Position numbers and translations under genes: made by a program. This document shows, piece after piece, positions 50,241-58,925 of a stretch of 64,000 nucleotides of DNA. The notes below the pieces were generated by a model that was not told where the DNA came from, made no database searches, and was given only the letters and a program-made list of their open reading frames with translations. The stretch's first letter is position 1, and each line of letters starts with the position of its first letter. Origin of the DNA: Bacillus massilinigeriensis (GTDB lineage: Bacteria; Bacillota; Bacilli; Bacillales; Cytobacillaceae); NCBI RefSeq assembly GCF_900117315.1, contig NZ_LT630337.1:3349404-3413403 (forward strand), in the 5' to 3' direction.

Positions 50241-52067
50241 TTATTTTTTAAGATGATATGGTACAGTGGAAACAACTACATTCCTTCTATATAAAAGATG
50301 AGCACGAATCAAAAGGCTAGATTGATTATGCAAAATATCATGCCATCTCTTCTTTGGGATGAACTGAGGGATTAACACTGTAACACGATAATTTGATTCT
50401 CTTGCCTTATGCTCAACAATATCAATAAACTTTGTTAAAGGCTGTACAATGCTTCTATAATAAGAATGTAGAGTAACCAAACGAATTTCTGGTTGCCATT
50501 TTTTCCACTTTTCTTCAAACCTTTTTTCATCTTCTCGATTGAAGGATACATAGACAGCAAAAATCTGGTCAACCTGCAAAGACTTTGCATAATTCAATGA
50601 ATTTTCAACAACGTGGGTTATACCAGCAACAGGAACGATGATTACATTTCCCTCAATCGGTAATAATTGTTCATTTTCTGAAACTCGAAGCTGTTCACCA
50701 ACCGAATCATAATGTTTTTTGATTTGATGAAACACAAAAATAAGGATTGGTAGAAAAATTAATACAGACCATACCTGAAAAAACTTCGTAATAAAGAAGG
50801 TCATCAAAACTAAGAAACTAATTACTGCACCGACAAAATTAATGGTAAGCTTGAACTTCCAACCTGCAGGCTTTTCACGAACCCATTTCACAAGCATTCC
50901 TGTTTGAGATAAGGTAAAAGGAATAAATACGCCAACAGCATAAAGCGGGATTAATTGTTCAGTTTGCCCCTTAAATAAAATGATTAAAAGAATAGAGGCA
51001 GCACCTAGAAAAATAATACCGTTTGAATAGCCTAAGCGATCCCCTCTTATCGTAAATATTCTGGAAAAATATTTATCCTTTGCAAGATTATATGCAAGCA
51101 TTGGGAAAGCTGAGTACCCTGTATTAGCAGCAAGAACAAGAATCATTGCCGTTGTTCCTTGAATAAAATAGTACATTAAATTCCTACCAAAAACAGATGA
51201 TGCTATTTGGGAAACAACAGTTTCTTCTCCCTTAGGAGTTATCCCATAATAAAAGGCCAAAAGGACAATACCCACAAACAATATAGCTAATAATAAACCC
51301 ATTGCCATCAAGGTTTTTGCTGCATTTCTTGCTCTTGGCTCTTTAAAATTTGGAATAGCATTAGAAATAGCTTCTACACCTGTTAATGCAGAGCTACCAG
51401 AAGCAAAGGCTCTTAATAGTAGAAATAATGAAATTCCCGCTACTGGTGTCCCAATTGGTGCATGAAGATCAGGTGGGACTTGACCAGTTAAAATATTAAA
51501 TATGCCTTTGCCTATTAATATAAATAGAGCAAATACAAATAGATAAACGGGATAGGCTAACACTGAAGCTGACTCTGTTATCCCTCTTAAATTTAATATT
51601 GTAATAAAAATTACGAGCACGATAGATATTATGACATTATGTTCATGAAGGCTTGGAATTGCTGAAGTAATGGCATCTGTTCCTGCAGAGATACTAACCG
51701 CAACAGTAAGGATGTAATCAACTAATAAGGAACCACCGGCAATCAAACCTGGATTTACACCTAGATTTTCTTTAGAAACAATATATGCCCCGCCACCTTG
51801 TGGGTAAGCAAATATGATTTGACGATAAGACAAAATTAATGCAACTAAAAGGATTAAAACAGCGACTGCTATTGGAAGGGTATACCAAAAGGCAGCAGCA
51901 CTTATTGTAATTAACACAAGTAAAATTTGTTCTGGCCCATAAGCAACTGAAGATAGAGCATCAGAGGATAGAATCGCTAAAGCCTTAGTTTTACTTAGCT
52001 TTTGCTCTCCTAACTCTTCAGACTTTAATGGGCGACCGATTAATAATCTTTTTATAGCTGATAACAT
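50241..52067 (-). CDS. kimA: KimA high-affinity potassium importer (YdaO)
   Basis: 608 aa. The N-terminus LIGRPLKSEELGEQKLSKTKALAILSSDALSSVAYG matches B. subtilis KimA almost residue for residue, as do YPQGGGAYIVSKENLG, VDYILTVAVSISAGTDAITSAIPSLH and ALTGVEAISNAIPNFK. Twelve membrane helices of the KUP/APC fold are followed by a cytoplasmic domain of about 150 residues (EGNVIIVPVAGITHVV to HNQSSLLIRAHLLYRR). It imports K+ with the proton motive force when K+ is scarce and is inhibited by c-di-AMP. Its mRNA carries the c-di-AMP riboswitch at 52211-52365 and a leader terminator. Confidence 0.96.
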   Translation of the reverse strand: MLSAIKRLLIGRPLKSEELGEQKLSKTKALAILSSDALSSVAYGPEQILLVLITISAAAFWYTLPIAVAVLILLVALILSYRQIIFAYPQGGGAYIVSKENLGVNPGLIAGGSLLVDYILTVAVSISAGTDAITSAIPSLHEHNVIISIVLVIFITILNLRGITESASVLAYPVYLFVFALFILIGKGIFNILTGQVPPDLHAPIGTPVAGISLFLLLRAFASGSSALTGVEAISNAIPNFKEPRARNAAKTLMAMGLLLAILFVGIVLLAFYYGITPKGEETVVSQIASSVFGRNLMYYFIQGTTAMILVLAANTGYSAFPMLAYNLAKDKYFSRIFTIRGDRLGYSNGIIFLGAASILLIILFKGQTEQLIPLYAVGVFIPFTLSQTGMLVKWVREKPAGWKFKLTINFVGAVISFLVLMTFFITKFFQVWSVLIFLPILIFVFHQIKKHYDSVGEQLRVSENEQLLPIEGNVIIVPVAGITHVVENSLNYAKSLQVDQIFAVYVSFNREDEKRFEEKWKKWQPEIRLVTLHSYYRSIVQPLTKFIDIVEHKARESNYRVTVLIPQFIPKKRWHDILHNQSSLLIRAHLLYRRNVVVSTVPYHLKK

Positions 52068-52160
52068 GATTGCACCCCAATAATTTCTTATTTTTAATAT
52101 TTCCTTGATTGATAAAAAGCAAACTATATTATTGGAATCATTTATAAGCAGCTTTTAAAC

Positions 52161-52200
52161 AAAAAAATGCCCACAAGGCGCAGTAAATAGCCTGTGGACA
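52161..52200 (-). terminator. Expression-platform terminator of the kimA riboswitch
   Basis: Read leftwards, GTCCACAGGC pairs with GCCTTGTGGGC (10-nt loop) and is followed by ATTTTTTT, 90-130 nt upstream of kimA. The expected response is c-di-AMP binding, terminator formation and low kimA expression. Confidence 0.88.
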
Positions 52201-52210
52201 ATTATCTCTT

Positions 52211-52365
52211 TGTCGCAACAGCTTCACCTTCCTCTTTGAACGCTTACGGAGTTAGCTGTCGGATTCGGACTAAAGAGTAGCCCTACCTTTTAAAAGGATT
52301 CACCCCAAGTGTAGCATTCCTACACAAAAATTGGGTCCCCCGTTCCAATGGATTAAGCGATATGA
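52211..52365 (-). ncRNA. c-di-AMP riboswitch (ydaO-yuaA type)
   Basis: The minus strand has the conserved blocks in order: CGCTTAATC, GGAACGGGGGACCCAA, CTTGGGGTGAAT, TAGGGCTACTCTTT, GTCCGAATCCGACAGCTAAC and CCGTAAGCGTTC, as in the ydaO leader. Stem P1 forms between the 5' CGCTTA block and the 3' TAAGCG block. It is directly upstream of kimA, as in B. subtilis. High c-di-AMP, signalling sufficient K+, should shut off the gene. Confidence 0.96.
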
Positions 52366-52503
52366 ATTTTGAAACTGATGATAATCTTACTCCTATCATT
52401 TCGAGTTGTAAATACTCTTTTTAAAAATTTATTTGTGTTTCATTTTTATTTATCATTCATTTGTCAATAATACAATTATTAACTTCTTACGAGGAGAATT
52501 ATT

Positions 52504-52650
52504 ATGAATAAAAAGAAAAAACCATTATTATCAGATGAAGCATTAACCGAGATTGCTAGAGAAATCAGCACAGAATTTAGTAAAAAGGAGGAAGATAATA
52601 ATAAGAAAGAGCAGAATAAAAGAAAACTTAAGAGAAATGCATCTTCCTAA
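52504..52650 (+). CDS. Small highly charged protein, 48 aa
   Basis: ATG behind GAGGAG; frame MNKKKKPLLSDEALTEIAREI then STEFSKKEEDNNKKEQNKRKLKRNASS. A short helix (about 10-25) followed by a Lys/Glu/Asn-rich disordered tail. It is shorter than normal ORF cut-offs, and the family is not recognised. It resembles small acid/base-rich spore-associated or stress proteins in composition only. It is divergent from kimA's riboswitch and 109 nt upstream of the next gene, so possibly in one transcript. Confidence 0.6.
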   Translation: MNKKKKPLLSDEALTEIAREISTEFSKKEEDNNKKEQNKRKLKRNASS

Positions 52651-52758
52651 GAAAAATGTTGTATGACCTACTCTCTAAAGAGAAGTCTATTAAAAGTGGT
52701 ATATTTCCCCTCGGAACAAAATATGATGAATTATCCAAGGTTAGTGGGGGGAATATAT

Positions 52759-53154
52759 TTGAGTAATTTTGAAGACCTTCAAATCACAGAAGAAATGTTA
52801 ATAAAATTTCATGAGCTAAATCAAAAGAAAAAAGAGATTGAATTTGAAATCAATCAAATGAAAGATCTGTTCCATCGCTATTTTGACCAACACGTTGGCC
52901 CTAATCAAAAAGGAGAAATATCTATTAATCGGTACAGGCTGCAGAGACAAATTAGAAAAATAGAGAAGTATAATGATAAAGAAACAATTAAGAGATTAGA
53001 AGAGTTAAAAATGAATGACCTCATTGAAATTGTGAAAAAACCAGATGATGCAAAAATTAAATCTGCTATTAATCTTGGATTAATTAGCGCTCAGGATTTA
53101 GATGGTTGTATTCATACATCCACCTCAAATGCTATCTCTGTCAAACAAATATAA
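52759..53154 (+). CDS. Hypothetical coiled-coil protein, 131 aa
   Basis: TTG 52759 with AGTGGGGGGA 7 nt upstream gives LSNFEDLQITEEMLIKFHE; the longer frame from 52663 lacks a ribosome binding site. Predominantly helical and charged: ELNQKKKEIEFEINQMKDLFHRYFDQHVGPNQKGEI suggests a coiled coil with a turn, and ETIKRLEELKMNDLIEIVKKPDDAKIKSAINLGLI is a second helical part. No membrane segment. Resembles phage-type or regulatory helical proteins only in a general way; I do not assign a function. Confidence 0.55.
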   Translation: MSNFEDLQITEEMLIKFHELNQKKKEIEFEINQMKDLFHRYFDQHVGPNQKGEISINRYRLQRQIRKIEKYNDKETIKRLEELKMNDLIEIVKKPDDAKIKSAINLGLISAQDLDGCIHTSTSNAISVKQI

Positions 53155-53213
53155 GGGGGATTTCCCAATAGTGTTATTGGTGCCTGGCACCCTCATTATT
53201 GGGAATCCCCCTT
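53153..53213. terminator. Bidirectional terminator containing a GGTGCCTGGCACC repeat
   Basis: AAGGGGGATTTCCCAATA (53153-53170) pairs with TATTGGGAATCCCCCTT; the loop contains the palindrome GGTGCCTGGCACC (53179-53191). It lies between convergent genes and would terminate both. Confidence 0.8.
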
Positions 53214-53218
53214 AAATA

Positions 53219-53980
53219 TTATTTCACTTTAACAATTGATTTCCAAAACTCATTAGCGATGACTTTATAGCCTGCAATACTTAGATGAATATTTGTAGGA
53301 TTCGTAAAGTAGTCTTGATACTTACTGGCGATCGGTTTTTCTGTTGCTACGTAAGTATCTTTGTGATTTTTAGCAGCCAAAGAAATTTGACCATTAAAGG
53401 CAGTCAATAATGGAAGCAAGGCTTTTTGTTGTTCTGCTGGATAATATGGGTATGGATTATAATAACCCATAACAAAAACCTTCGCTTTTGAATTTAGTTT
53501 ATCAATTTGAGTAAGGATTTCGTTTAGATTTTTAGCAACTCCCGGAATAAATTCTGCAATTTTTGTAGGATCTGTTGGGTTTGCTTTAATAGCTGCTAAT
53601 AAATCATTTGCGCCAATATCAATGGTAATATGAGTGGCTTCCTTTACCTCCTTTTGAATCTTTTTACTCTTTAATAAATCCACTTTTAATTGTTCGGAGG
53701 TATAACCTGGTATTCCAAAATTATCATAGTCTGATAGTTTGTAAGTACTCTTGTTCTTGGTGAAATTATCTGCAATATAATCAGGATAGCCATAATCAAT
53801 AAATCCATCTGGAGTCTGCCCAGCAGCGAGGGAATCACCTAATGCGACATACTGGACAACCTTTGGAGCTGGCTTCTTTGGAGCTGCCTTCTTCGTTTCT
53901 TTTGCAACACCGGTAAATGGCAGGCCAAAGAATAAGGCTCCCGCCAATAAAAGACTTGCTGTTTTTCTCTTTTTACTCAT
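53219..53980 (-). CDS. Secreted SGNH/GDSL hydrolase (lipase/esterase-like)
   Basis: 253 aa from ATG 53980 (GGGGAG upstream). Signal peptide about 1-27 (KRKTASLLLAGALFFGLPFTGVA), a Lys/Pro-rich linker, then the fold: block I VALGDSLAAG with nucleophile Ser50, GIPGYTSEQL, block III GANDLL (Asn125) and block V NIHLSIAGY with His232. The residue two before this His is Asn, where the Bacillus homologues I recall have Asp, so the catalytic acid may be altered. It probably hydrolyses lipid or acetyl esters outside the cell. Monocistronic. Confidence 0.85.
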   Translation of the reverse strand: MSKKRKTASLLLAGALFFGLPFTGVAKETKKAAPKKPAPKVVQYVALGDSLAAGQTPDGFIDYGYPDYIADNFTKNKSTYKLSDYDNFGIPGYTSEQLKVDLLKSKKIQKEVKEATHITIDIGANDLLAAIKANPTDPTKIAEFIPGVAKNLNEILTQIDKLNSKAKVFVMGYYNPYPYYPAEQQKALLPLLTAFNGQISLAAKNHKDTYVATEKPIASKYQDYFTNPTNIHLSIAGYKVIANEFWKSIVKVK

Positions 53981-54089
53981 TCTTTTCTCCCCTTTTTTGG
54001 TATAAACCATCATTTTTTCCACCTGTTTACAATTCTATACCCTACTAAATATTTCCTTCTATTATTTTTCGAAATTTTTCGACATAGGA

Positions 54090-54130
54090 GGTGCCAGGCA
54101 CCATCCAAATATTGGATGGTGCCTGGCACC
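54090..54130. repeat. Perfect 19-bp-arm hairpin built from two GGTGCCTGGCACC copies
   Basis: GGTGCCAGGCACCATCCAA (54090-54108) and its exact complement (54112-54130) with a 3-nt loop, then TTTT on the plus strand. Each arm contains the 13-bp palindrome found also at 53179-53191 and, with one change, at 40277-40289. It sits 3 nt past the epimerase stop. Confidence 0.85.
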
Positions 54131-54132
54131 TT

Positions 54133-55014
54133 TTAAGCCATATAGTATTCTATCAATTCGTCGATAGAGTGATTTAAGTCTGAAAAATGATATCCGAGAC
54201 TAGCTGCCTTGTCTGTATTGACTCCCCAAGACCCATCTAGACCATATGGGGAGGCGTTTGTTTTTGTCAATTCATTCGTTAGGATTGCCTTCCTGCCAAC
54301 AAGTTTTTCTATTTTTTCAAATAGCTCTTTCAAAGACATATCCCCTTTTGAACCAGGGTTAATTGGACCGACAAATGAAGATTCACCCATTTTATATAAG
54401 AAATCAGCCGCTTCATGCGACATAATAAAGCTAAATCTAACATCTGGATTTGTTACACCAATTGGTTCTCCATTCATTACCCTTTCAACATGAAATTTTA
54501 ACCGATTCGTAAAATCATCCTTTCCAATAACTATGGGAAATCGGACAGCTACAGTTTCAAATTGATTGCTCTGAAAAAGAACAGCCTCTGATGCCCTTTT
54601 TGCTTCCTGATATCCTTCATAGCCTGGATATTCTTTTCTTCCTTTGAATGGAAATGAAAAAGAGCCCGGATCAAAATTTTCTTCTTTATGATTGACCCCA
54701 TAATCATAAACCGCTTGTGATGAGGTGAAAATATATCTTTTTACCCTTCCCTTTAATGCATCAGCCATATCACTAGCCTCCTGAGGAGAAAAACACGATT
54801 GATCGTAAACAACATCCCAACTCCTATTTTCAAAAATCCCTCTAATGGTTGAGGTATCTTCTCGATCAAGGATTAGTCGATTAACCTTATCCCCAAAAGA
54901 ATCAGGTGTAAGCCCCCTTGTTGCTATCGTTACATTTTTCCCACTATCAATCAATTTCTCTACAAGTCTTTTACCAAAAAATTGTGTTCCACCTAATACT
55001 AGTACATCTTTCAT
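54133..55014 (-). CDS. NAD-dependent epimerase/dehydratase-family protein
   Basis: 293 aa from ATG 55014 (AGAGGTGA 8 nt upstream). Extended SDR: MKDVLVLGGTQFFGKRLVEKLIDSGKNVTIATRG is the Rossmann start with GGTQFFG, YIFTSSQAVYDYG carries the catalytic Ser region and the following YQEAK the Tyr-x-x-x-Lys pair. The GGTxF-G pattern resembles isoflavone reductase-like/CSP41 RNA-binding SDRs. Substrate is not predictable. It is read away from yceI across a divergent intergenic region. Confidence 0.85.
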   Translation of the reverse strand: MKDVLVLGGTQFFGKRLVEKLIDSGKNVTIATRGLTPDSFGDKVNRLILDREDTSTIRGIFENRSWDVVYDQSCFSPQEASDMADALKGRVKRYIFTSSQAVYDYGVNHKEENFDPGSFSFPFKGRKEYPGYEGYQEAKRASEAVLFQSNQFETVAVRFPIVIGKDDFTNRLKFHVERVMNGEPIGVTNPDVRFSFIMSHEAADFLYKMGESSFVGPINPGSKGDMSLKELFEKIEKLVGRKAILTNELTKTNASPYGLDGSWGVNTDKAASLGYHFSDLNHSIDELIEYYMA

Positions 55015-55142
55015 CAAAATCACCTCTAAAAATATAAATTAACCCATATTTTTCCTTGTAGCCATTTTAATGATATACAAGCCTTATAATTTTTACAAAT
55101 TTTAGGTAAACCAACTATTATTAATCAATAAAATTTTATTTA

Positions 55143-55171
55143 TTGACATCTACATAGTGTTAACATATAAT
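55143..55171 (+). promoter_or_regulatory. Perfect consensus sigma-A promoter of the YceI-family gene
   Basis: TTGACA (55143-55148), 17-nt spacer, TATAAT (55166-55171): all twelve positions match consensus. Such a strong promoter normally needs a repressor, and one operator follows directly. Confidence 0.92.
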
Positions 55172-55187
55172 TTATCTTGAATTAAGT

Positions 55188-55205
55188 TATCTCGAATTTG
55201 AGATA
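55188..55205. promoter_or_regulatory. MarR/MhqR-like operator in front of the YceI-family gene
   Basis: TATCTCGAATTTGAGATA, an 18-bp dyad with one mismatch, lies 17 nt behind the -10 box. A degenerate relative, TATCTTGAATTAAG, precedes it at 55172-55186. The site matches the ATCTCGAATTCGAGAT form known for the quinone-sensing repressor MhqR; doxX at 24.6 kb has split half-sites of the same type. Confidence 0.65.
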
Positions 55206-55244
55206 TTATAAATAAAAAAAAAACAAAGTGGAGGAGAAATAAAA

Positions 55245-55775
55245 ATGACAAAAACAAAATGGGCAGTTGATCCAGCTCACAGCAGTGTGGATTTTTCAAT
55301 TAAACATATGATGATTGCAAACGTAAAGGGGAGCTTTAAACAATTCGATGCAACCATTGATGCAGATCCAACAGACTTAACAACAGCTACTATTCAATTT
55401 TCTGTGGACCTTGCAAGCGTAGATACTCGAAATGAAGACCGTGATAACCATCTACGTTCTGGCGATTTCTTTGATGTTGAAAACAATCCTAAAATGACCT
55501 TTACCGCAACAAATATTACAAGAAAAGACGAGGATGAATACGAGGTAACCGGAGACTTAAATCTTCATGGAGTAACAAAACAAGAAACATTTGCTGTTAC
55601 TTTTGAAGGTCAAGGACTAGATCCATGGGGTAATCAAAAGGTTGGCTTTAGCGCAGTTGGAGCAATTAAACGCAGTGATTACAACTTAACTTGGAATGCA
55701 GCTCTTGAAACAGGTGGCGTACTTGTCGGCGATAAAGTAAAAATTGATATCCAAATTCAAGCCGCAAAGGCTTAA
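55245..55775 (+). CDS. YceI-family isoprenoid-binding protein
   Basis: 176 aa, GGAGGAG ribosome binding site, no signal peptide. KWAVDPAHSSVDFSIKHMMIANVKGSFKQFDATI is the typical start, then DNHLRSGDFFDVENNPKMTFTATNI and NLHGVTKQETFAVTFEG, with FSAVGAIKRSDYNLTWNAALETGGVLVGDKVKI at the end. The family forms a lipocalin-like beta barrel that holds polyisoprenoid or quinone-like lipids. Here it is cytosolic. Control by a MhqR-like site on a perfect promoter points to quinone/electrophile stress. Confidence 0.93.
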   Translation: MTKTKWAVDPAHSSVDFSIKHMMIANVKGSFKQFDATIDADPTDLTTATIQFSVDLASVDTRNEDRDNHLRSGDFFDVENNPKMTFTATNITRKDEDEYEVTGDLNLHGVTKQETFAVTFEGQGLDPWGNQKVGFSAVGAIKRSDYNLTWNAALETGGVLVGDKVKIDIQIQAAKA

Positions 55776-55791
55776 GAAATTAAAAGAGGCG

Positions 55792-55828
55792 GTCCCAAAG
55801 ATATCACTAATGGGACCGCCCTATTTCT
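55792..55828 (+). terminator. Terminator of the YceI-family gene
   Basis: GGCGGTCCCA and TGGGACCGCC arms, 13-nt loop, T-rich downstream. Confidence 0.85.
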
Positions 55829-55851
55829 AAATAGATGACTATAGTTATCTA

Positions 55852-57603
55852 TTAAGCAGCGATTTGACTATTTTTTTCCCTCTTTTTTACTACAATGCTA
55901 ATAATAAATATGACTACCAATAACCCCAGCTGAGGTAAAAATGTCTCCAACGTAGGATAAAGTCCAATCCATTCGATAAAAGGAAATGGATATAAACTAT
56001 GAGTTGGCAAGACATTTGAAATCTGCAAAGCATGAATACTGATTCCCAAAATTTTAAATGATAGGATATAGATTAATATGGTTGCGGTTAAGAAAAATAA
56101 GCGAATTGGAATTTTCACGCTGTAATGGATAATTAAGAATCCTAGAATAACAATGATAACCAAAGCCAATGCAATACCCGATAAAAGTGCATTCAAGCTA
56201 ATTTTTGGAGCCATCCCAGCATAGAAAATGATCGTTTCTGCTCCTTCTCTAAAAATTGAAAGAAAGCTGATTAGAGCAAATGAAAATAGGCTTCCAGTGG
56301 CTAATGCCTGACCCATTTGACGATTAATATAGCGGCTCCAATTTTGAACATTTGTTTTATTATGAAGCCAAGCTCCAACCGAGAGCATCATTGCCACCGC
56401 CACGATACCTGTTATTCCTTCAATGTACTCACGGCTAGACGCCGCCCCAATCTTTGAAAAAATGATATTAATGAAAACCGCTAAAATTGCACTTGCAAGT
56501 AGCCCAAAAACTACTCCTAACCAAATCCACTTTTGCTTATTACTATTACCTGTCTTCTTTAAAAAGCCTACTAATGTAGCGACAATTAATATCGCTTCTA
56601 ACCCTTCTCTTAAAAGGATTAATGCTGAATCCCACATGGTGTAGTTGTCTAAGTTGAGCAGCGGCTTAAGCCTTGTATGTAACTCCTTTACGATTTCTGC
56701 TGCCTTTTTTAAATCCCCATTCTGAGAGTTTAATAGACTAATTACGGTTGGCACCTTTGTTTCCATATCATTGTATAGCTTGCTGTCTCTTGTTTGCACA
56801 TCCCCCTCTACCATGGGCCAAATAATGAGCAATTGATTTAAATGTTCAGTTGCTTCGCTAACTGATTGCTTTTCCATCGCAATGCTGCTTTTCGCTAATA
56901 AATTCGTGATATCACTTAATGAGTGATCTTTACCTATCTTCTTTGAGACATTACCTGATAGAAAATGATTGATTGCAGTACTAAGGCGATCAATACTATT
57001 CAATGCCTTTTCATTGTTTGGAGGTTCCTCTGTAATTGCAATTCGAATAAAGGCCATATAAGTTTCAATTTCACCATAGGAAGCAACACTTTCCGTACGA
57101 ACAATTTTTTCAGCTGCTGTCCACTTACTATTAAACTGGCGATAAAGTGTATTTGCCTTAGTAAAATTGCCCTCTTCAACGGTAGATTTCAAATCATTTA
57201 AATGTGGTAAAAGTAATTGAACCTTTTCCTTCTCCCTTTCCTTATCAACTGGGTTTTGCTCCTCATCATATTGAACAAATGCATTCGATAGTTTTGATAA
57301 TGCCTGATTGACTGATTCCACATCTTGATGTCCTAGAGATTTTCTTACTGCAGCTAATTCCTCCTCGACTTTTTCAGCTAATTTTCCAGTCTTTTTAATC
57401 TTAGCCCAGTCTTTTTCAAAGAGAGAGAGATTGTTTTCAATAGCCTTCCAATCCTCTTCTTTTACCTTCATCAGGCTATCCCCTATATAAATAAATAACT
57501 CATCATGGTTCTCAACTGCTTGTACCTTGGTTACAACTGAGCCATTTAAAAGCAAAAAAAGGATCAAAACAATCGAAAACCATTTCATTTTTAAAGCATT
57601 CAT
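55852..57603 (-). CDS. efeU: EfeU/FTR1-type ferrous/ferric iron permease
   Basis: 583 aa. Signal-like N-terminus, then a long extracytoplasmic helical region (about 30-315) and a seven-helix FTR1 membrane domain. The two iron motifs REGLE (332-336) and REGAE (452-456) are intact. The N-terminal domain fused to the permease is typical of the Bacillus form. It moves iron across the membrane after capture by EfeO and processing by EfeB. Last gene of the efeO-efeB-efeU operon (29-nt gap), controlled by the Fur boxes upstream of efeO. Confidence 0.93.
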   Translation of the reverse strand: MNALKMKWFSIVLILFLLLNGSVVTKVQAVENHDELFIYIGDSLMKVKEEDWKAIENNLSLFEKDWAKIKKTGKLAEKVEEELAAVRKSLGHQDVESVNQALSKLSNAFVQYDEEQNPVDKEREKEKVQLLLPHLNDLKSTVEEGNFTKANTLYRQFNSKWTAAEKIVRTESVASYGEIETYMAFIRIAITEEPPNNEKALNSIDRLSTAINHFLSGNVSKKIGKDHSLSDITNLLAKSSIAMEKQSVSEATEHLNQLLIIWPMVEGDVQTRDSKLYNDMETKVPTVISLLNSQNGDLKKAAEIVKELHTRLKPLLNLDNYTMWDSALILLREGLEAILIVATLVGFLKKTGNSNKQKWIWLGVVFGLLASAILAVFINIIFSKIGAASSREYIEGITGIVAVAMMLSVGAWLHNKTNVQNWSRYINRQMGQALATGSLFSFALISFLSIFREGAETIIFYAGMAPKISLNALLSGIALALVIIVILGFLIIHYSVKIPIRLFFLTATILIYILSFKILGISIHALQISNVLPTHSLYPFPFIEWIGLYPTLETFLPQLGLLVVIFIISIVVKKREKNSQIAA

Positions 57604-57632
57604 AAAACCTCTCCCCTTATCAAAAACACGGA

Positions 57633-58925
57633 CTAATGAAAAAGCGTCTCTCCTATGTAACTATCTGATTTTGCTCCTGGTAGGCAGGCAAAAATTGCGC
57701 TTCCCCGATGAACCGTGTACTCATTTAATTTATCGTTTTTTGCAAGGCGCTCCTGGATTGGAATAAATTGCTTACTCGGAGACCTTTGGAAGCTGATAAA
57801 AAGTAACCCGGCATCAAAGCTGCCTGTCTTTAAGTCCATACCATCTGCATAAGAGTATCCTCTCCGCAAAATAATCTCTTTCCCATTGCCATGTGCAAGT
57901 CGGACATGTGCTGTTGCGGGGATAAAAGTATTTCCTTTTTCATCTTTTTTGTTTAGATCGACTGAATCAAATTCATCCTTTTGACCTAATGGAGCCCCGC
58001 TATCCCGGTAGCGTCCAAAGGTAACTTCTTGATCCTTTAATGTAGAACGATCCCAAACCTCGATATACATCTGTATTCTTCTTATCACCATATAGCTGCC
58101 ATTTATAAGCCAATTTGGACCATCCCCTGGCTGAACCCAAACATGTTGATTCATTTCCTTTTGATTTTTCACATCAGGATTGATGGTTCCATCCTTAAAA
58201 CCAAATAAGTTTCTCGGTGTTTCATTTTTAGTGTCCGCTTGTTTTGAACGCTGAAAACCAGTTTGTGCCCATCGAATGGTTGCTTTTCCTCTCGCTATCC
58301 TAGCCAAGTTTCTGACAGCATGAAAAGCAACCTGTGCATCATCTGCACAGGCTTGTATACACAAGTCTCCACCGGTCCAGTCTTCCTTTAAGGAATCCAA
58401 AGGAAATTTGGGTAAATCAACTAATTCTTTAGGTTGTTTAGCTTTTAAACCAAAACGGTCCTTTCCCTCTTTCTCAAAAAGACTTGGGCCAACACCAAAG
58501 GTAATGGTTAAATTAGATGGAGAAAGGCCGGATGCCTCCCCAGTATCCTTTGGGGGTAAAAATCCATTTGCTGAAGGCTCTCCTACTGGTTTTCCCTTCG
58601 TCATCAACGCAGAGGCCTTTGTCCAGTCTTGAAACAACTTTACCAACTCATCCCGCTCATTAGTCGTCATATCCATAGCTACACAATATATATGATTTTG
58701 CGCAGGGGTAATAATTCCAGCTTGGTGCTTCCCGTAAAACGGAACAATATTGGTTTCCTTTTCCTCAACGGAATGGGTTTCTGCGACAGATAGAATCCCT
58801 CCTAAACCAGACGCTCCGAGAATAACTCCTACTCCCCCAATCCCAGCCATTTTCAGTACCTCTCTCCTTGATACTGGTCTGACTATTTCTCCTCGTTCTC
58901 TATGGTTTTCAAGCTCATTCTTCAA
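57633..58925 (-). CDS. efeB: EfeB, Tat-exported Dyp-type haem peroxidase
   Basis: 430 aa from TTG 58925, which directly follows the efeO stop and lies 7 nt from GGAGGG. Twin-arginine signal SRREVLKMAG (Arg20-Arg21) with a hydrophobic stretch to about residue 46. The Dyp fold is shown by the GFKDGTINP motif (242-250; distal Asp245), FGRYRDSGAP, and the proximal haem His in ATAHVRLAHG (about 340). It oxidises Fe2+ or helps release iron for EfeU outside the membrane. Full length; no disruptions. Confidence 0.95.
   Translation of the reverse strand: MKNELENHRERGEIVRPVSRREVLKMAGIGGVGVILGASGLGGILSVAETHSVEEKETNIVPFYGKHQAGIITPAQNHIYCVAMDMTTNERDELVKLFQDWTKASALMTKGKPVGEPSANGFLPPKDTGEASGLSPSNLTITFGVGPSLFEKEGKDRFGLKAKQPKELVDLPKFPLDSLKEDWTGGDLCIQACADDAQVAFHAVRNLARIARGKATIRWAQTGFQRSKQADTKNETPRNLFGFKDGTINPDVKNQKEMNQHVWVQPGDGPNWLINGSYMVIRRIQMYIEVWDRSTLKDQEVTFGRYRDSGAPLGQKDEFDSVDLNKKDEKGNTFIPATAHVRLAHGNGKEIILRRGYSYADGMDLKTGSFDAGLLFISFQRSPSKQFIPIQERLAKNDKLNEYTVHRGSAIFACLPGAKSDSYIGETLFH

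Noticed and set aside
57527-57766. 79-aa plus-strand ORF across the efeU-efeB junction
   Set aside because: Antisense to two well-supported genes, no start signal.
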